From contig NZ_CP083954.1 of NCBI RefSeq assembly GCF_006442975.2, positions 1,426,001 to 1,490,000 of the forward strand: 64,000 nucleotides of DNA, in the 5' to 3' direction. Shown here one piece after another: positions 18,462 to 27,596 of the stretch. The DNA is from Mesorhizobium sp. B2-1-1. Lineage in GTDB: Bacteria; Pseudomonadota; Alphaproteobacteria; Rhizobiales; Rhizobiaceae. The stretch's first letter is position 1. Each line of letters begins with the position of its first letter. The notes under the pieces are model-generated. The model saw only the letters and a list, made by a program, of their open reading frames with translations, did no database searches and was not told where the DNA came from. Position numbers and translations under genes: made by a program.

Positions 18462-19132
18462 CGATGCCGTTTCCGGGCGGCATCGACGGCAACGCCAATG
18501 CGACGCTGATCTTTTCCCTGGTGGCGGCGGTTGTCTACGCCTTCACATCAGGCATGGCGCCGACGCTCGCCCGTTCGGCGGCAAAAACGCTCGCCGTGGC
18601 CATGCTTGCCGTGCTGGCGGCGATGCAGGGCGGGCCGCTGCTGCTGGTCGCCGCCCTTGCACTGAGCGCCATCGGCGACGCCTTCCTGTCGCGGGATGGC
18701 GAAAAGATGTTTCTCGGCGGGCTGGGCAGCTTTCTCGCCGCGCATATCGTCTATGTCGTGCTGTTCCTGCGCAGGGGCGAGGGGCTGGGAGTGCTGGGGG
18801 CCGAACCCTGGCGCGCGGCAATCGCACTGGCGATGGCGGTATTCGTTATTCTCATGCTGGCGGCGCTGTGGCGCCGCGTCGGCCCGGCCCTGCGAGCGCC
18901 GATCGCGGGCTATGTCGCGGCCATCCTCGCCATGGGCATTTCGGCGCTGACGACGAGCAGTGCCGCTGTTATCGGCGGTGCCGTGCTGTTCATGGCGTCC
19001 GACGCGCTGCTGGCCACGGAACGCTTCCTGGCGGCCGCCATTTCGCCACATCGCGCCTGGATGCGTTTGGCGGTCTGGGTGCTTTACTACGCCGCGCAGC
19101 TCGTGATCACGCTTGGTTTCCTGCTGCGCTAA
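18458..19132 (+). CDS. Lysoplasmalogenase-like (YhhN family) membrane protein
   Basis: This 224-residue integral membrane protein has about eight hydrophobic helices. The YhhN/TMEM86 pattern is visible in LARSAAKTLAVAML, ALALSAIGDAFLSRDGEKMFLGGLGSFLAAHIVYV and FMASDALLATERF. Animal TMEM86B hydrolyses lysoplasmalogen; the bacterial role is less clear. The frame stays open upstream into the YddG-like gene, but the overlapping ATGA at 18458 is the natural start. Confidence 0.86.
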   Translation: MTMPFPGGIDGNANATLIFSLVAAVVYAFTSGMAPTLARSAAKTLAVAMLAVLAAMQGGPLLLVAALALSAIGDAFLSRDGEKMFLGGLGSFLAAHIVYVVLFLRRGEGLGVLGAEPWRAAIALAMAVFVILMLAALWRRVGPALRAPIAGYVAAILAMGISALTTSSAAVIGGAVLFMASDALLATERFLAAAISPHRAWMRLAVWVLYYAAQLVITLGFLLR

Positions 19133-19147
19133 GGGTTTCCGGCTGCG

Positions 19148-19588
19148 TCAGAGCTGTTTAGGCCGCCAACCAGGCTCCGCCAGTTCAAACGCCGCAAAGT
19201 CGAAGCCCGGCGCCACGGTGCAGCCGACCAGGGTCCACTCGCCCAGGCTGCGCGCCGATTGCCACCAGCCCGCCGGCACGACGATTTGCGGCCGCTCGCC
19301 GGCCGCAAGCTCGATGCCGAGCACCTGCTCGATCACCCGGTTAGCCTTTGGGCCGCCTTCTTCCCATATCGACAGCGCCAGCGGCGCGCCGGCGTAGAAG
19401 TGCCAGGCCTCGGCTGCATCCCTGACGCGATGCCAGGCGGAAACCTGGCCCTGCTCCAGCAGAAAATAGATCGCCGTCGAGTGGCCTCGAGCTCCGCCGC
19501 CACCGTCGCGAAAGGTTTCCGTGTACCAGCCGCCTTCCGGATGCGGCTTCATGCCAAGGATGACGATGATTTCTGCGGAACTCGTCAT
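19148..19588 (-). CDS. DUF985 cupin protein
   Basis: This 146-residue single-domain cupin matches the DUF985 family: MKPHPEGGWYTETFRD, AIYFLLEQGQVSAWHRVRDAAEAWHFYAG and VVPAGWWQSARSL. The His residues in the central strands could bind a metal. The function of the family is not established. It lies 23 bases downstream of gloB on the same strand, so the two are probably co-transcribed. Confidence 0.88.
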   Translation of the reverse strand: MTSSAEIIVILGMKPHPEGGWYTETFRDGGGGARGHSTAIYFLLEQGQVSAWHRVRDAAEAWHFYAGAPLALSIWEEGGPKANRVIEQVLGIELAAGERPQIVVPAGWWQSARSLGEWTLVGCTVAPGFDFAAFELAEPGWRPKQL

Positions 19589-19611
19589 GGTTTCGACCAG
19601 TGTCGCTTGGC

Positions 19612-20379
19612 CTAGAAATTATCCTTGCGCTTGCGGATCTCGGCAAAAACCTCGACATCCGACGCCTTCTCCATGCCGAGATGCCTGCGGATTGCCGGAT
19701 CGTGCCAGCGCAGGAAAGGGTTGGTCGACAATTCCTCGCCGATCGTGGTCGGCAGCGTCGGCTTGTTATCGGCGCGCAGCGCTTCAATTTTTGCCGCGCG
19801 TTCCTTCAATGCCGAATTGGTCCGGTCGACGCTCAGCGCGAAACGGGCGTTGGCGAGCGTGTATTCGTGCCCGCAATAGATCACGGTCGCGGCAGGCAGT
19901 GCCGCGAGCTTCTTCAGGGATTCAAACATCACCGGCGGCTTGCATTCGAACAGCCGCCCGCAACCGAGCGCGAACAGCGTGTCGGCGGTGAACGCCACTT
20001 TCGATGCCGGCAGGTGATAGGAGACGTGGCCAGCGGTGTGGCCGGGGGTGGCGATCACTTCGATACGTTCCTCGCCGAGATGCAGGACCGAACCGTCCTC
20101 GACCGTGTCGTCAATGCCGGGGATCCTGGCCTTTTCCGCTTCGGGACCGACGATGCGCAGCTTGAAGCGCTGCTTCAGCGCCAGATTGGCCTCGACATGG
20201 TCGGCATGGTGATGCGTGGTCAGGATCATCGTCGGCGTCCAGCCGGTGCGCTTGACCGCAGCCAGGATCGCCGCTTCTTCCGGCGCATCGATAAGCGCGG
20301 TCTGACCGCTTTTGGGATCATGCACCAGCACGCCGAAATTGTCGCTGCGGCACATGAACTGTTCGATTTCGACCGCCAT
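19612..20379 (-). CDS. gloB: Hydroxyacylglutathione hydrolase (glyoxalase II)
   Basis: This 255-residue metallo-beta-lactamase-fold enzyme hydrolyses S-lactoylglutathione to lactate and glutathione in methylglyoxal detoxification. The metal-binding motif THHHADHVEAN, the later TPGHTAGHVSYHL and the C-terminal NPFLRWHDPAIRRHLG are all present, and the length is typical. It is divergent from the methyltransferase gene at 20533; linkage of gloB to a methyltransferase is common in rhizobia. Confidence 0.96.
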   Translation of the reverse strand: MAVEIEQFMCRSDNFGVLVHDPKSGQTALIDAPEEAAILAAVKRTGWTPTMILTTHHHADHVEANLALKQRFKLRIVGPEAEKARIPGIDDTVEDGSVLHLGEERIEVIATPGHTAGHVSYHLPASKVAFTADTLFALGCGRLFECKPPVMFESLKKLAALPAATVIYCGHEYTLANARFALSVDRTNSALKERAAKIEALRADNKPTLPTTIGEELSTNPFLRWHDPAIRRHLGMEKASDVEVFAEIRKRKDNF

Positions 20380-20450
20380 CGCATCTCTCCATCTTTCGCC
20401 GCAGACATAGGACGCCGACGCGCGGATGTCATCCCGGAGATGACTAATGT

Positions 20451-20472
20451 CAGGATGTCATTCGACATCCGG
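20451..20472. other. Short perfect stem-loop between gloB and the methyltransferase gene
   Basis: The sequence GGATGTC-ATTC-GACATCC forms a 7-bp stem with a 4-base loop about 70 bases upstream of the gloB ATG. Similar gatgtcat fragments lie just to its left. It could be an operator or leader structure; nothing more can be said. Confidence 0.4.
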
Positions 20473-20532
20473 GATCTCGGGACGTCGCGGCCTTTTGTTG
20501 AAACCCGCCGATATCGCGGCTACATCCCTGAC

Positions 20533-21321
20533 ATGCATTCCGACATCGTCGATCTCCGCTCCTTCTATTCGACAGCGCTCGGTCGCTTCGCCGAGCATTC
20601 GATCACCATGGCCTTGTCATCGATATGGGCCACCGTGCCCAATGAGCGGCTTGTCGGGCTCGGCTACACCTTGCCTTGGCTGGAACGGTTCGGCAGCGAC
20701 GCCGAGCGGGTGTTCGCCTTCATGCCGGCGACGCAGGGCGCCGTGGTCTGGCCGGCGGCGGGACCGACGGCGACGGCTCTGGTTTTCGACGAGGAACTGC
20801 CGCTGGTCGATTCCTGCATCGACCGCATGCTGCTCGTGCATTCGCTCGAGCATGTCGAAAACCCGCGCGAAACGCTGAACGAGATCTGGCGCGTGCTGTC
20901 GCCGGCCGGCCGGGTGGTCATCGTCGTGCCCAACCGGCGCGGCGTCTGGGCGCGGTTCGAGCACACGCCGTTTGGCAATGGCAGGCCGTTCTCGCGCGGT
21001 CAGCTCACCGAATTGCTGCGCGAGGCGAATTTCACGCCCGCCGCCTGGTCCGACGCCCTGTTCTTTCCGCCATCGCGGCGGCGTTTCATGATGCGCTTCC
21101 ACAATATGGTGGAGCGCGCCGGCCGGCGGCTGTGGCCGATCTTTTCCGGCGTCATCGTGGTCGAGGCGCAGAAGCGGCTCTATCAGGGCGTGCCGGCCGC
21201 CCAGCGCGCTTCCCGACGGGTTTTCGTGCCGGTGCTTTCGCCGCATGCAGCAACGCGGCTCGGCCGGCGAATAGAGACCGGGGGCACGACATCGCCGGGT
21301 CCGCGAATGACACCTTCGTGA
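20533..21321 (+). CDS. SAM-dependent methyltransferase, class I
   Basis: This 262-residue protein resembles class I methyltransferases: the acidic SCIDRMLLVHSLEHVENPRETLNEIWRVL block and the post-motif LSPAGRVVIVVPNRRGVWAR are typical. The N-terminal glycine-rich motif I is weak. The substrate is unknown. The frame is open far upstream, across gloB, but ATG 20533 fits the rhizobial start MHSDIVDLRSFY. It is divergent from gloB. Confidence 0.82.
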   Translation: MHSDIVDLRSFYSTALGRFAEHSITMALSSIWATVPNERLVGLGYTLPWLERFGSDAERVFAFMPATQGAVVWPAAGPTATALVFDEELPLVDSCIDRMLLVHSLEHVENPRETLNEIWRVLSPAGRVVIVVPNRRGVWARFEHTPFGNGRPFSRGQLTELLREANFTPAAWSDALFFPPSRRRFMMRFHNMVERAGRRLWPIFSGVIVVEAQKRLYQGVPAAQRASRRVFVPVLSPHAATRLGRRIETGGTTSPGPRMTPS

Positions 21322-21460
21322 TCATGCCAGAAACTTGCGCCGGACGGCATTTCGCGACCTATCTGTCGCTGACGGGCTCGCAGCCTGGCTGAGTGACCAG
21401 TGGCGTCACTACACTTCATCCGGTTTTCAGCACCGCTTTTGAACGCAAGGACTTCAGCTC

Positions 21461-23284
21461 ATGGCCGATTATCCGGACAATGATGCCTCTGCCCGGCCTA
21501 TCGCTGCGGTCGAAGCTTCGAGCCTGCGTGATCAGGTGGCAACCATCAAGCTGGCGCTTGCCGGGTCGCCGGTCCGCAAAGGGCTACGCTGGGCCTCCAT
21601 CGGAATGGTTGCCGTCATTGTCGCGACCTCGATCGGCCAGGTTCTGCTCAACCGCTGGAACCAGCCTTTCTACGATGCGCTTGCACGCCGCGACATGCAG
21701 GCCTTCCTGCACCAGCTCGCCGTTTTTGCCGCGATTGCCGGTGGGCTTCTTGTGCTCAATGTCGGCCAGACCTGGCTCAATCAGACGATCCGGCTGAAGC
21801 TGCGCGAGGCGCTGACGCTCGATCTGATCGATGGATGGATGCGGCCGGCGCGCGCTTTTCGCCTGGCGCATGCAGGCGCCATCGGGGTCAATCCCGACCA
21901 GCGCATGCAGCAGGACGCGAGCCATCTTTCCGACCTGTCGACGGATCTTGGCGTTGGCCTGCTGCAATCCCTAATCCTGCTCGCCTCCTTCGTCGGCGTG
22001 TTATGGGAGCTGTCCTCGGGCTTCGTCTTCCATGTCGGCGGGACATCGCTCGCCATACCGGGCTACATGGTGTGGGCGGCCATCCTCTATGCCGGAACGG
22101 CTTCCTGGCTGAGCTGGCTGGTCGGACGGCCACTGATCCACCTCAACAGCGACCGCTACACACGCGAGGCGGAGCTGCGTTCCTCGATGGTGCGCGTCAA
22201 CGAGAACATCGATGCCATCGCGCTCGCCCGAAGCGAGCCCGATGCCAGGCGGCGGCTGGAAACCGACCTGGGCACCGTGCTCGGCGCCATGCGACGCATC
22301 TATAACGCCCAGATCAATCTCGCCTGGGTGACGGACACCTATGGCTGGATCACCGTGGTGGCTCCCATCCTGGTCGCTTCGCCGGTCTATTTCGCGGGCG
22401 ATATCAGCTTCGGCGGACTGATGATGGCGGTCGGCGCCTTCAATCAGGTCCATTCTTCATTGCGTTGGTTCATCAACAATATCGGCAGCATCGCCGATTG
22501 GCGCGCGACGCTGATGCGCGTCGCCGATTTCCGCATTGCGCTGGATGAGACCGATGTGCTGCACGGCCAGGAAAGGCGCATCGAATTCGGCGAGAATGCA
22601 AACGGCAAGCTGACCTTCGAGAAACTCGAAGTGGCCTCGCCGGAGGGCTGCACGAGGCTCGCCGACCAGCATGTCGAGATCCACGCCGGCGAACGCGTCA
22701 TGCTCACCGGCGAGCCTGGCGCGGGCAAGACGCTGTTCTTTCGCGCCATTGCCGGCCTGTGGCCATGGGGGAGCGGGCGCATCGGCATGCCGGCGGGAGA
22801 GACGCCCATCTTCGTGCCGCGCACGCCTTACTTCCCAACCGCCACGCTGCGCGAAGTGCTCGACCGCGTGGACGGGGTTGCGCCGGCAAGCGATGCCCAT
22901 ATCTCAGCCGTGCTGGCCGAGATCGGCCTGGAACACCTGTCGTCGTCGCTCGGCCGCAGCGCGCGCTGGGAGCATGAACTGGCCGACGACGAACTGCGCC
23001 TGCTGGCCTTTGCCCGCCTCGTGCTGCGCCAACCAAAATGGGTGATCATCGATGAGGCTCTCGATGCCTTCGACGGACCGACACTGCGGCGGGTGTTGTC
23101 GATGCTGGAGAAGCGGCTGGGCGGGGCGACGATCCTCAATATAGGCCGCGGCCAGCACAACAATCAATTCTTCCCGCGCGCACTGACCATCGTGAAGGCG
23201 TCCGGCGTGCCGGCTCTGAAGCCCGCGCGCATAAGGGCAGGCGCGATCGAGCCGCCGCCGGCCGCTCCTCGCCGCAAGAAATAG
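21461..23284 (+). CDS. SbmA/BacA-like ABC transporter (membrane-ATPase fusion) with degenerate motifs
   Basis: This 607-residue protein has an SbmA/BacA-type membrane domain (about residues 40-340, with LNRWNQPFYDALARRDMQAF) fused to an ABC ATPase. BacA-related transporters import peptides and matter for rhizobial symbiosis. The ATPase has a good Walker A (GEPGAGKT, 417-424) and Walker B (WVIIDEALDAFD, about 527-538). The signature region reads ELADDELRLLAFAR (506-519) instead of LSxGExxRxAFAR, and the H-loop segment reads NIGRGQHNN. ATP hydrolysis may therefore be altered. No adjacent partner subunit is seen. Confidence 0.88.
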   Translation: MADYPDNDASARPIAAVEASSLRDQVATIKLALAGSPVRKGLRWASIGMVAVIVATSIGQVLLNRWNQPFYDALARRDMQAFLHQLAVFAAIAGGLLVLNVGQTWLNQTIRLKLREALTLDLIDGWMRPARAFRLAHAGAIGVNPDQRMQQDASHLSDLSTDLGVGLLQSLILLASFVGVLWELSSGFVFHVGGTSLAIPGYMVWAAILYAGTASWLSWLVGRPLIHLNSDRYTREAELRSSMVRVNENIDAIALARSEPDARRRLETDLGTVLGAMRRIYNAQINLAWVTDTYGWITVVAPILVASPVYFAGDISFGGLMMAVGAFNQVHSSLRWFINNIGSIADWRATLMRVADFRIALDETDVLHGQERRIEFGENANGKLTFEKLEVASPEGCTRLADQHVEIHAGERVMLTGEPGAGKTLFFRAIAGLWPWGSGRIGMPAGETPIFVPRTPYFPTATLREVLDRVDGVAPASDAHISAVLAEIGLEHLSSSLGRSARWEHELADDELRLLAFARLVLRQPKWVIIDEALDAFDGPTLRRVLSMLEKRLGGATILNIGRGQHNNQFFPRALTIVKASGVPALKPARIRAGAIEPPPAAPRRKK

Positions 23285-23389
23285 CACTTCCGGCATCTAT
23301 TCGGACCAGCCCGCGCCACGCCACGTGGCAGCTTTATTTCGCCGTGATCGCGAGGGAAGATCGCACCGGAAACATAGCTTGAGCCGGCC

Positions 23390-24193
23390 ATGCTTGATGC
23401 TCTCAGCCTGCTTGCCTGCCTGGCCTGCACCGAGGCCGCCGTGACTGCGCCTGCGCCGGATAGTCTGGCCGTTGATGTCCAACTGGTGCTGGCGGTCGAT
23501 ATCTCATTGTCGATGGACGAGAAGGAGTTCGCCCTGCAGCGCGCCGGCTATGTGGAGGCGCTGCGTCATCCCGACTTCATCAAGGCGGTCCGCGCCGGGA
23601 ACGCCGGTCGCATCGCGCTCACCTATTTCGAATGGGCCGGCACTGTGCGCGACGACGCGCTCATCGGCTGGCAGGTCATCGACGGCGCTGAGAGCGCCAA
23701 CGCTTTTGCCGACAAGATTGCAGCCCGCCCGTTCCGCAGCTTCCGCGGCACGTCGATCTCCGGCGCGCTCGCCTTCGGTGCAGGGCTTTTCGACCGCACT
23801 ACTTTCGAAAGCGAACGCAGCGTCATCGATATTTCCGGTGACGGACCAAACAATATCGGGCTGCCCGTCACCGCCACGCGGGATGCGGCAAACGCCAGAG
23901 GCATCGTCATCAACGGCCTGCCGATCCTGATCAATCCATCGCCCACCTTCAGCCATCTCGACCGGTATTACGCCCAGTGCGTAACCGGCGGGCCGGGCTC
24001 CTTCGTGCTGCCGATTTATACAGCCGCCGAATTCTCGACGGCGATCCGGCGCAAGTTGATCCTCGAAGTGAGCGGCGTTCAGAACGAGACCAGGATCATT
24101 CCCGCCGAAGCCGAGGCTCCGATCGACTGCCTGCAAGGCGAACGCGACAGACGGTTCTTGTCGGATCCGTATTTCCCGGAGCTCGATCGCTGA
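23390..24193 (+). CDS. DUF1194 protein with VWA-like metal site
   Basis: This 267-residue protein begins with a hydrophobic stretch that may be a weak signal peptide. The DUF1194 domain follows, with a MIDAS-like motif DISLSMDEKEF (residues 37-47) and the block FRGTSISGALAFGAGLF. VWA-type domains usually mediate metal-dependent protein contacts. The function is unknown. It follows the SbmA-like gene by 105 bases, but nothing else links the two. Confidence 0.82.
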   Translation: MLDALSLLACLACTEAAVTAPAPDSLAVDVQLVLAVDISLSMDEKEFALQRAGYVEALRHPDFIKAVRAGNAGRIALTYFEWAGTVRDDALIGWQVIDGAESANAFADKIAARPFRSFRGTSISGALAFGAGLFDRTTFESERSVIDISGDGPNNIGLPVTATRDAANARGIVINGLPILINPSPTFSHLDRYYAQCVTGGPGSFVLPIYTAAEFSTAIRRKLILEVSGVQNETRIIPAEAEAPIDCLQGERDRRFLSDPYFPELDR

Positions 24194-24304
24194 GCCTTCG
24201 CCGGGCTATGCGTCCCAACCTGCTGATGACCTTCGTCGCAGAGATCAGCCTGCAGCTCGACTTCGCCCGAAAAGGGGGTGTCATAGCCACCTCCGGGATG
24301 GCCC

Positions 24305-24919
24305 TTATCGCTTCAACAAGAACACCGCTTGCTGGCCGAAGAAGTTCCAGAACCACCATGGCATCGACAGGCCGATCTTCTGGCCGTTGGCGTCGAGCGC
24401 GGTCGCCCTTTCCACGGTCGCGCCAAGCTCCTCGCACAGATTGACGAAGTCGCGGATGGTGCAGAAGTGGATATTTGGCGTGTCGTACCAGGAATAGGGC
24501 AGGTCCTTGGTCACCGGCATGCGGCCCTTGACGAACAGCGACAGGCGCACCCGCCAGTGGCCGAAATTGGGGAAGGACACGATGGCGTGTTCGCCGATCC
24601 TGAGCAGTTCGTCGAGAACGAGCTTCGGGTTGCGGGTCGCCTGCAAGGTCTGCGACAGGACGACGAAATCAAAACCCTTGTCGGGATAGAATTCGAGATC
24701 CTTGTCGGCGTCGCCCTGAACGACGGAAAGGCCGCGCGCCACGCATTCGTTGACACCACGCTGCGACAGCTCCAGTCCGCGGCCGTCGATCTGCTTGGTT
24801 TCCTGCAAAAGCTCGAGCAGCGAGCCGTCGCCGGAGCCGACGTCCAGCACCCGCGATTGCGGCGGGATCAGACCGGCGATCACCTCGAGATCGACGCGCT
24901 GGGCGCGGTTGACGCTCAT
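24305..24919 (-). CDS. metW: Methionine biosynthesis protein MetW
   Basis: This 204-residue SAM-methyltransferase-fold protein has motif I in SRVLDVGSGDGSLL and the MetW signatures LSQTLQATRNPKLVLDELLRIG and VSFPNFGHWRVRL. MetW pairs with MetX; in proteobacteria it is needed for full homoserine acyltransferase activity. The frame opens further upstream inside metX, but ATG 24919 gives the family start MSVNRAQRVDLEVI. It lies 58 bases after metX and should share its SAM-II control. Confidence 0.95.
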   Translation of the reverse strand: MSVNRAQRVDLEVIAGLIPPQSRVLDVGSGDGSLLELLQETKQIDGRGLELSQRGVNECVARGLSVVQGDADKDLEFYPDKGFDFVVLSQTLQATRNPKLVLDELLRIGEHAIVSFPNFGHWRVRLSLFVKGRMPVTKDLPYSWYDTPNIHFCTIRDFVNLCEELGATVERATALDANGQKIGLSMPWWFWNFFGQQAVFLLKR

Positions 24920-24977
24920 GGCTTGCCCCTTGTCGTGGTGCGTGACCCTTGATGGACAGGTCTGCAATTTTGCGGGG

Positions 24978-26147
24978 TCATGCGCCGAGCCCTCTCGCTC
25001 GCGCGGCCGAGCCGATGAAGCCATTGATGGCGGCGAACAGTTCCGGCTCGTCGAGCAGGAAGGCGTCGTGCCCGCGATCGGTCTCGATCTCGACGAAGGA
25101 CACCGACGCGCCGGCGGCATTCAGCGCATGGACGATCGAGCGGCTCTCCTCGGTCGGGAACAGCCAATCCGAGGTGAACGACACCAGGCAGAAGCGGGTC
25201 TTGGTGCCGGCAAAAGCATCGGCCAGCCTGCCGCCGTGGTCGGCGGCGAGGTCGAAATAGTCCATGGACCGCGTCATATAGAGATAGGAATTGGCGTCGA
25301 AGCGGTCGACGAAAGTCATGCCCTGGTGACGCAGATAGCTCTCGATCTGGAAATCGGCGTCGAAGCCGAAGGTCAGCGCTTCGCGGTCCTGCAGGTTGCG
25401 GCCGAACTTCCGGTGCAAGGCTGCTTCCGACAGGTAGGTGATGTGGGCGGCCATGCGCGCCACGGCGAGCCCCTTTTCCGGGCGTTTGCCGTGGTCGAAA
25501 TACTTGCCGCCATGCCATTCTGGATCCGCCATCACGGCCTGCCGGCCGACCTCGTGGAAAGCGATGTTCTGCGAGGAATGACGCGCGCCGGTGGCGATCG
25601 GCAGCGCCGAGAAAACACGCTCCGGATAGCTCGACGCCCATTGCAGCACCTGCATGCCGCCCATCGACCCGCCGAGCACGCAAAACAGTTTTTCGATGCC
25701 GAAATGGTCGATCAGCATCTGCTGGGCACGCACCATGTCGCGGATGGTGATGACCGGAAGGTCGAGCCCATAGGGCTTGCCGGTGGCGGGATTGGTGGAG
25801 GCCGGGCCGGTGGAACCGAGGCAGCCGCCGATGACGTTTGAGCAGATGACGAAGAAGCGGTTGGTGTCGATGATCTTGCCGGGTCCGATCAGCACTTCCC
25901 ACCAACCCGGCTTGCCGGTCACCGGATTGGTGCTGGCCACATGCTGGTCGCCGGTCAATGCGTGGCAGACGAGAATGGCGTTTGAACGGGCGTCGTTCAG
26001 CGTGCCGTAGGTCTGGTAGGCGATCTGGAACGGCGACAGCAGCGTGCCGGCGTCGAGCTTGAGCGGCTTGTCGGCGCCGAAGCGCACGACCGGGCTCGAC
26101 GGTTGGTCTGCCTCGTTGTTGGTTCTGCCAGCGCGCTGAGCGGCCAT
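24978..26147 (-). CDS. metX: Homoserine O-acetyltransferase
   Basis: MetX acylates homoserine in the first committed step of methionine synthesis. The 389-residue alpha/beta-hydrolase-fold enzyme has the nucleophile motif GGSMGG (159-164, Ser161), then [20 protein letters not shown] and catalytic Asp/His in TSDWLFP and DRGHDAFLL. The ATG at 26147 is chosen for family fit and an upstream purine-rich site; the frame extends to 26237. Its leader carries a SAM-II aptamer followed by an intrinsic terminator, so SAM should repress transcription. Confidence 0.96.
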   Translation of the reverse strand: MAAQRAGRTNNEADQPSSPVVRFGADKPLKLDAGTLLSPFQIAYQTYGTLNDARSNAILVCHALTGDQHVASTNPVTGKPGWWEVLIGPGKIIDTNRFFVICSNVIGGCLGSTGPASTNPATGKPYGLDLPVITIRDMVRAQQMLIDHFGIEKLFCVLGGSMGGMQVLQWASSYPERVFSALPIATGARHSSQNIAFHEVGRQAVMADPEWHGGKYFDHGKRPEKGLAVARMAAHITYLSEAALHRKFGRNLQDREALTFGFDADFQIESYLRHQGMTFVDRFDANSYLYMTRSMDYFDLAADHGGRLADAFAGTKTRFCLVSFTSDWLFPTEESRSIVHALNAAGASVSFVEIETDRGHDAFLLDEPELFAAINGFIGSAARARGLGA

Positions 26148-26235
26148 CTCGTCTCTCTTGCTGCACCTTGCCTTTGCGGAAATCGCTGCCGATCTCCGCG
26201 CCGCCGATGCGTTCGTCCGGCCGGCCGCGGACAAC

Positions 26236-26267
26236 AAAAAACCGGCATTGCCTTCGCAAAGCCGGTT
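26236..26267 (-). terminator. Intrinsic terminator in the metX leader
   Basis: On the minus strand AACCGGC (26267-26261) pairs with GCCGGTT (26246-26240) and is followed by a run of T residues (26241-26236). It lies just downstream of the SAM-II aptamer and about 90 bases before the metX ATG, so it is placed to act as the attenuator. Confidence 0.8.
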
Positions 26268-26280
26268 ACGTCGCGCAAAC

Positions 26281-26338
26281 GGCCCTTTAGCGAATTGTTT
26301 AACGTGGCTGCAAGCCGACCGGCCAAATCACCACGGAA
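26281..26338 (-). promoter_or_regulatory. SAM-II riboswitch upstream of metX
   Basis: The minus-strand sequence carries the SAM-II hallmarks in order: CGUGGUGAUUUGG (from 26335), then GCUUGCAGCCACG closing the P1 stem with CGUGG, the UUAAAC spacer, and GCUAAAGGG (ending near 26283) for the pseudoknot. SAM-II aptamers are known upstream of metA/metX in Alphaproteobacteria. Here one is followed within 20 bases by an intrinsic terminator. Confidence 0.92.
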
Positions 26339-26480
26339 CTGTCGCTGCCCTTCTAGAACTCACCTGCCTCGCCGTCAATGCCGCCTGCTGGCACCACTGC
26401 CACCTCTCGACATTGCCGGCCATGGCTTGTATTTCCGCAGCGGCTTCCAGGACGGAAGCGTTCTCGACGGATTTTGCGAT

Positions 26481-27590
26481 ATGAGCCAGACCCCGGACAA
26501 GGCACGTCCAACCCCGCGCGCGGGCATCATGGACATCCAGGCCTATGTGCCGGGCAAGAGCTCGGCCCCCGCCGGGGTGGACAAGGTCCACAAGCTGTCG
26601 TCGAACGAGAACCCGCTCGGCCCCTCGCCGAAGGCAATCGAGGCCGCGCGCGAGGTCGCCGCGAAGCTCGACGTCTATCCCGACGGCACCGCCCGGCGCC
26701 TGCGCGAAGCAATCGCCGAGGTGCATGGTCTGAACGCACAGAACATCATCTGTTCCAACGGCTCCGACGAGATCCTCGGCCTGCTGGCGCAGACTTATCT
26801 CGCGCCCGGCGACGAGGCCATATTCACCGAACACGCCTTCATGGTCTACATGATCTACATCCAGTCGGCGGGTGCGACGCCTGTCGCGGTCAAGGAGACC
26901 CAGGAGCGCGCCGACATCGATGCGATCCTGGCGGCTGTCACGCCACGTACGAAGATCGTGTTCCTCGCCAATCCCAACAATCCAACCGGCACTTACGTGC
27001 CGTTCCAGGAGGTGCGCCGCCTGCATGCCGGCCTGCCGAAGAACGTGCTTCTGGTGCTCGATGCCGCCTATGCCGAATATGTCAGGCGCAACGACTATGA
27101 GGCCGGCATCGAGCTCGCGGGCAGCTCTCAGAACGTGGTCATGACCCGCACCTTCTCCAAGATCGGACTTGGCGGGGCGCGGATCGGATGGATGTATGGG
27201 CCGATGCACATCGTCGACGCGATCAACCGCATACGCGGTCCCTTCAACGTCAATGCGACGGCGATCGAGGCCGGCATCGCCGCCGTCCGCGACCGCGCCC
27301 ATATCGAGCGTAGCGTCGCGCATAACGAGACCTGGCTGGCCTGGCTGAGCGAACAGATGACCGGGCTCGGGTTGCGGGTGACGCCGAGCGTCGGCAATTT
27401 CCTCCTCATTCATTTTCCTGACGACGGCAAGCATTCGGCCGCGGCGGCGGACGATTATCTCACCCAGCGCGGCTACATACTGCGGCGTGTTTCGGGCTAT
27501 GGCTTTCCCAACGCACTGCGTATGACGGTCGGCACCGAAGAGGCCAATCGCGGCGTTGTCGCGGCACTCACGACATTCCTGAAAAGCTAG
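26481..27590 (+). CDS. hisC: Histidinol-phosphate aminotransferase family enzyme (HisC)
   Basis: This 369-residue fold-type I PLP aminotransferase has the N-terminal [19 protein letters not shown], the NPNNPTGTY motif and the PLP lysine in [16 protein letters not shown] (Lys227). It would interconvert histidinol phosphate and imidazole acetol phosphate. Because tyrC lies 6 bases downstream, this copy may mainly transaminate aromatic keto acids; many rhizobia carry more than one hisC. The start [16 protein letters not shown] at 26481 is chosen over the open upstream frame. Confidence 0.92.
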   Translation: MSQTPDKARPTPRAGIMDIQAYVPGKSSAPAGVDKVHKLSSNENPLGPSPKAIEAAREVAAKLDVYPDGTARRLREAIAEVHGLNAQNIICSNGSDEILGLLAQTYLAPGDEAIFTEHAFMVYMIYIQSAGATPVAVKETQERADIDAILAAVTPRTKIVFLANPNNPTGTYVPFQEVRRLHAGLPKNVLLVLDAAYAEYVRRNDYEAGIELAGSSQNVVMTRTFSKIGLGGARIGWMYGPMHIVDAINRIRGPFNVNATAIEAGIAAVRDRAHIERSVAHNETWLAWLSEQMTGLGLRVTPSVGNFLLIHFPDDGKHSAAAADDYLTQRGYILRRVSGYGFPNALRMTVGTEEANRGVVAALTTFLKS

Positions 27591-27596
27591 AACGCC

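Larger units (their letters stand above)
26148..26480. other. Divergent metX/hisC intergenic region
   Basis: The left two-thirds are the metX leader: SAM-II aptamer at 26281-26338, attenuator at 26236-26267, then about 90 bases of untranslated leader. The right part (26340-26480) must hold both promoters; no strong -35/-10 pair was identified by eye. No small gene is evident. Confidence 0.6.

Noticed and set aside
19600..20532. Upstream extension of the methyltransferase frame across gloB
   Set aside because: This part is antisense to gloB and has no family similarity; ATG 20533 gives the normal N-terminus.
24916..26259. Long open frame on the minus strand overlapping metX in another frame
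   Set aside because: Its product is Arg-rich with no family motifs, and metX in the overlapping frame has complete catalytic motifs. It is a GC-bias shadow.
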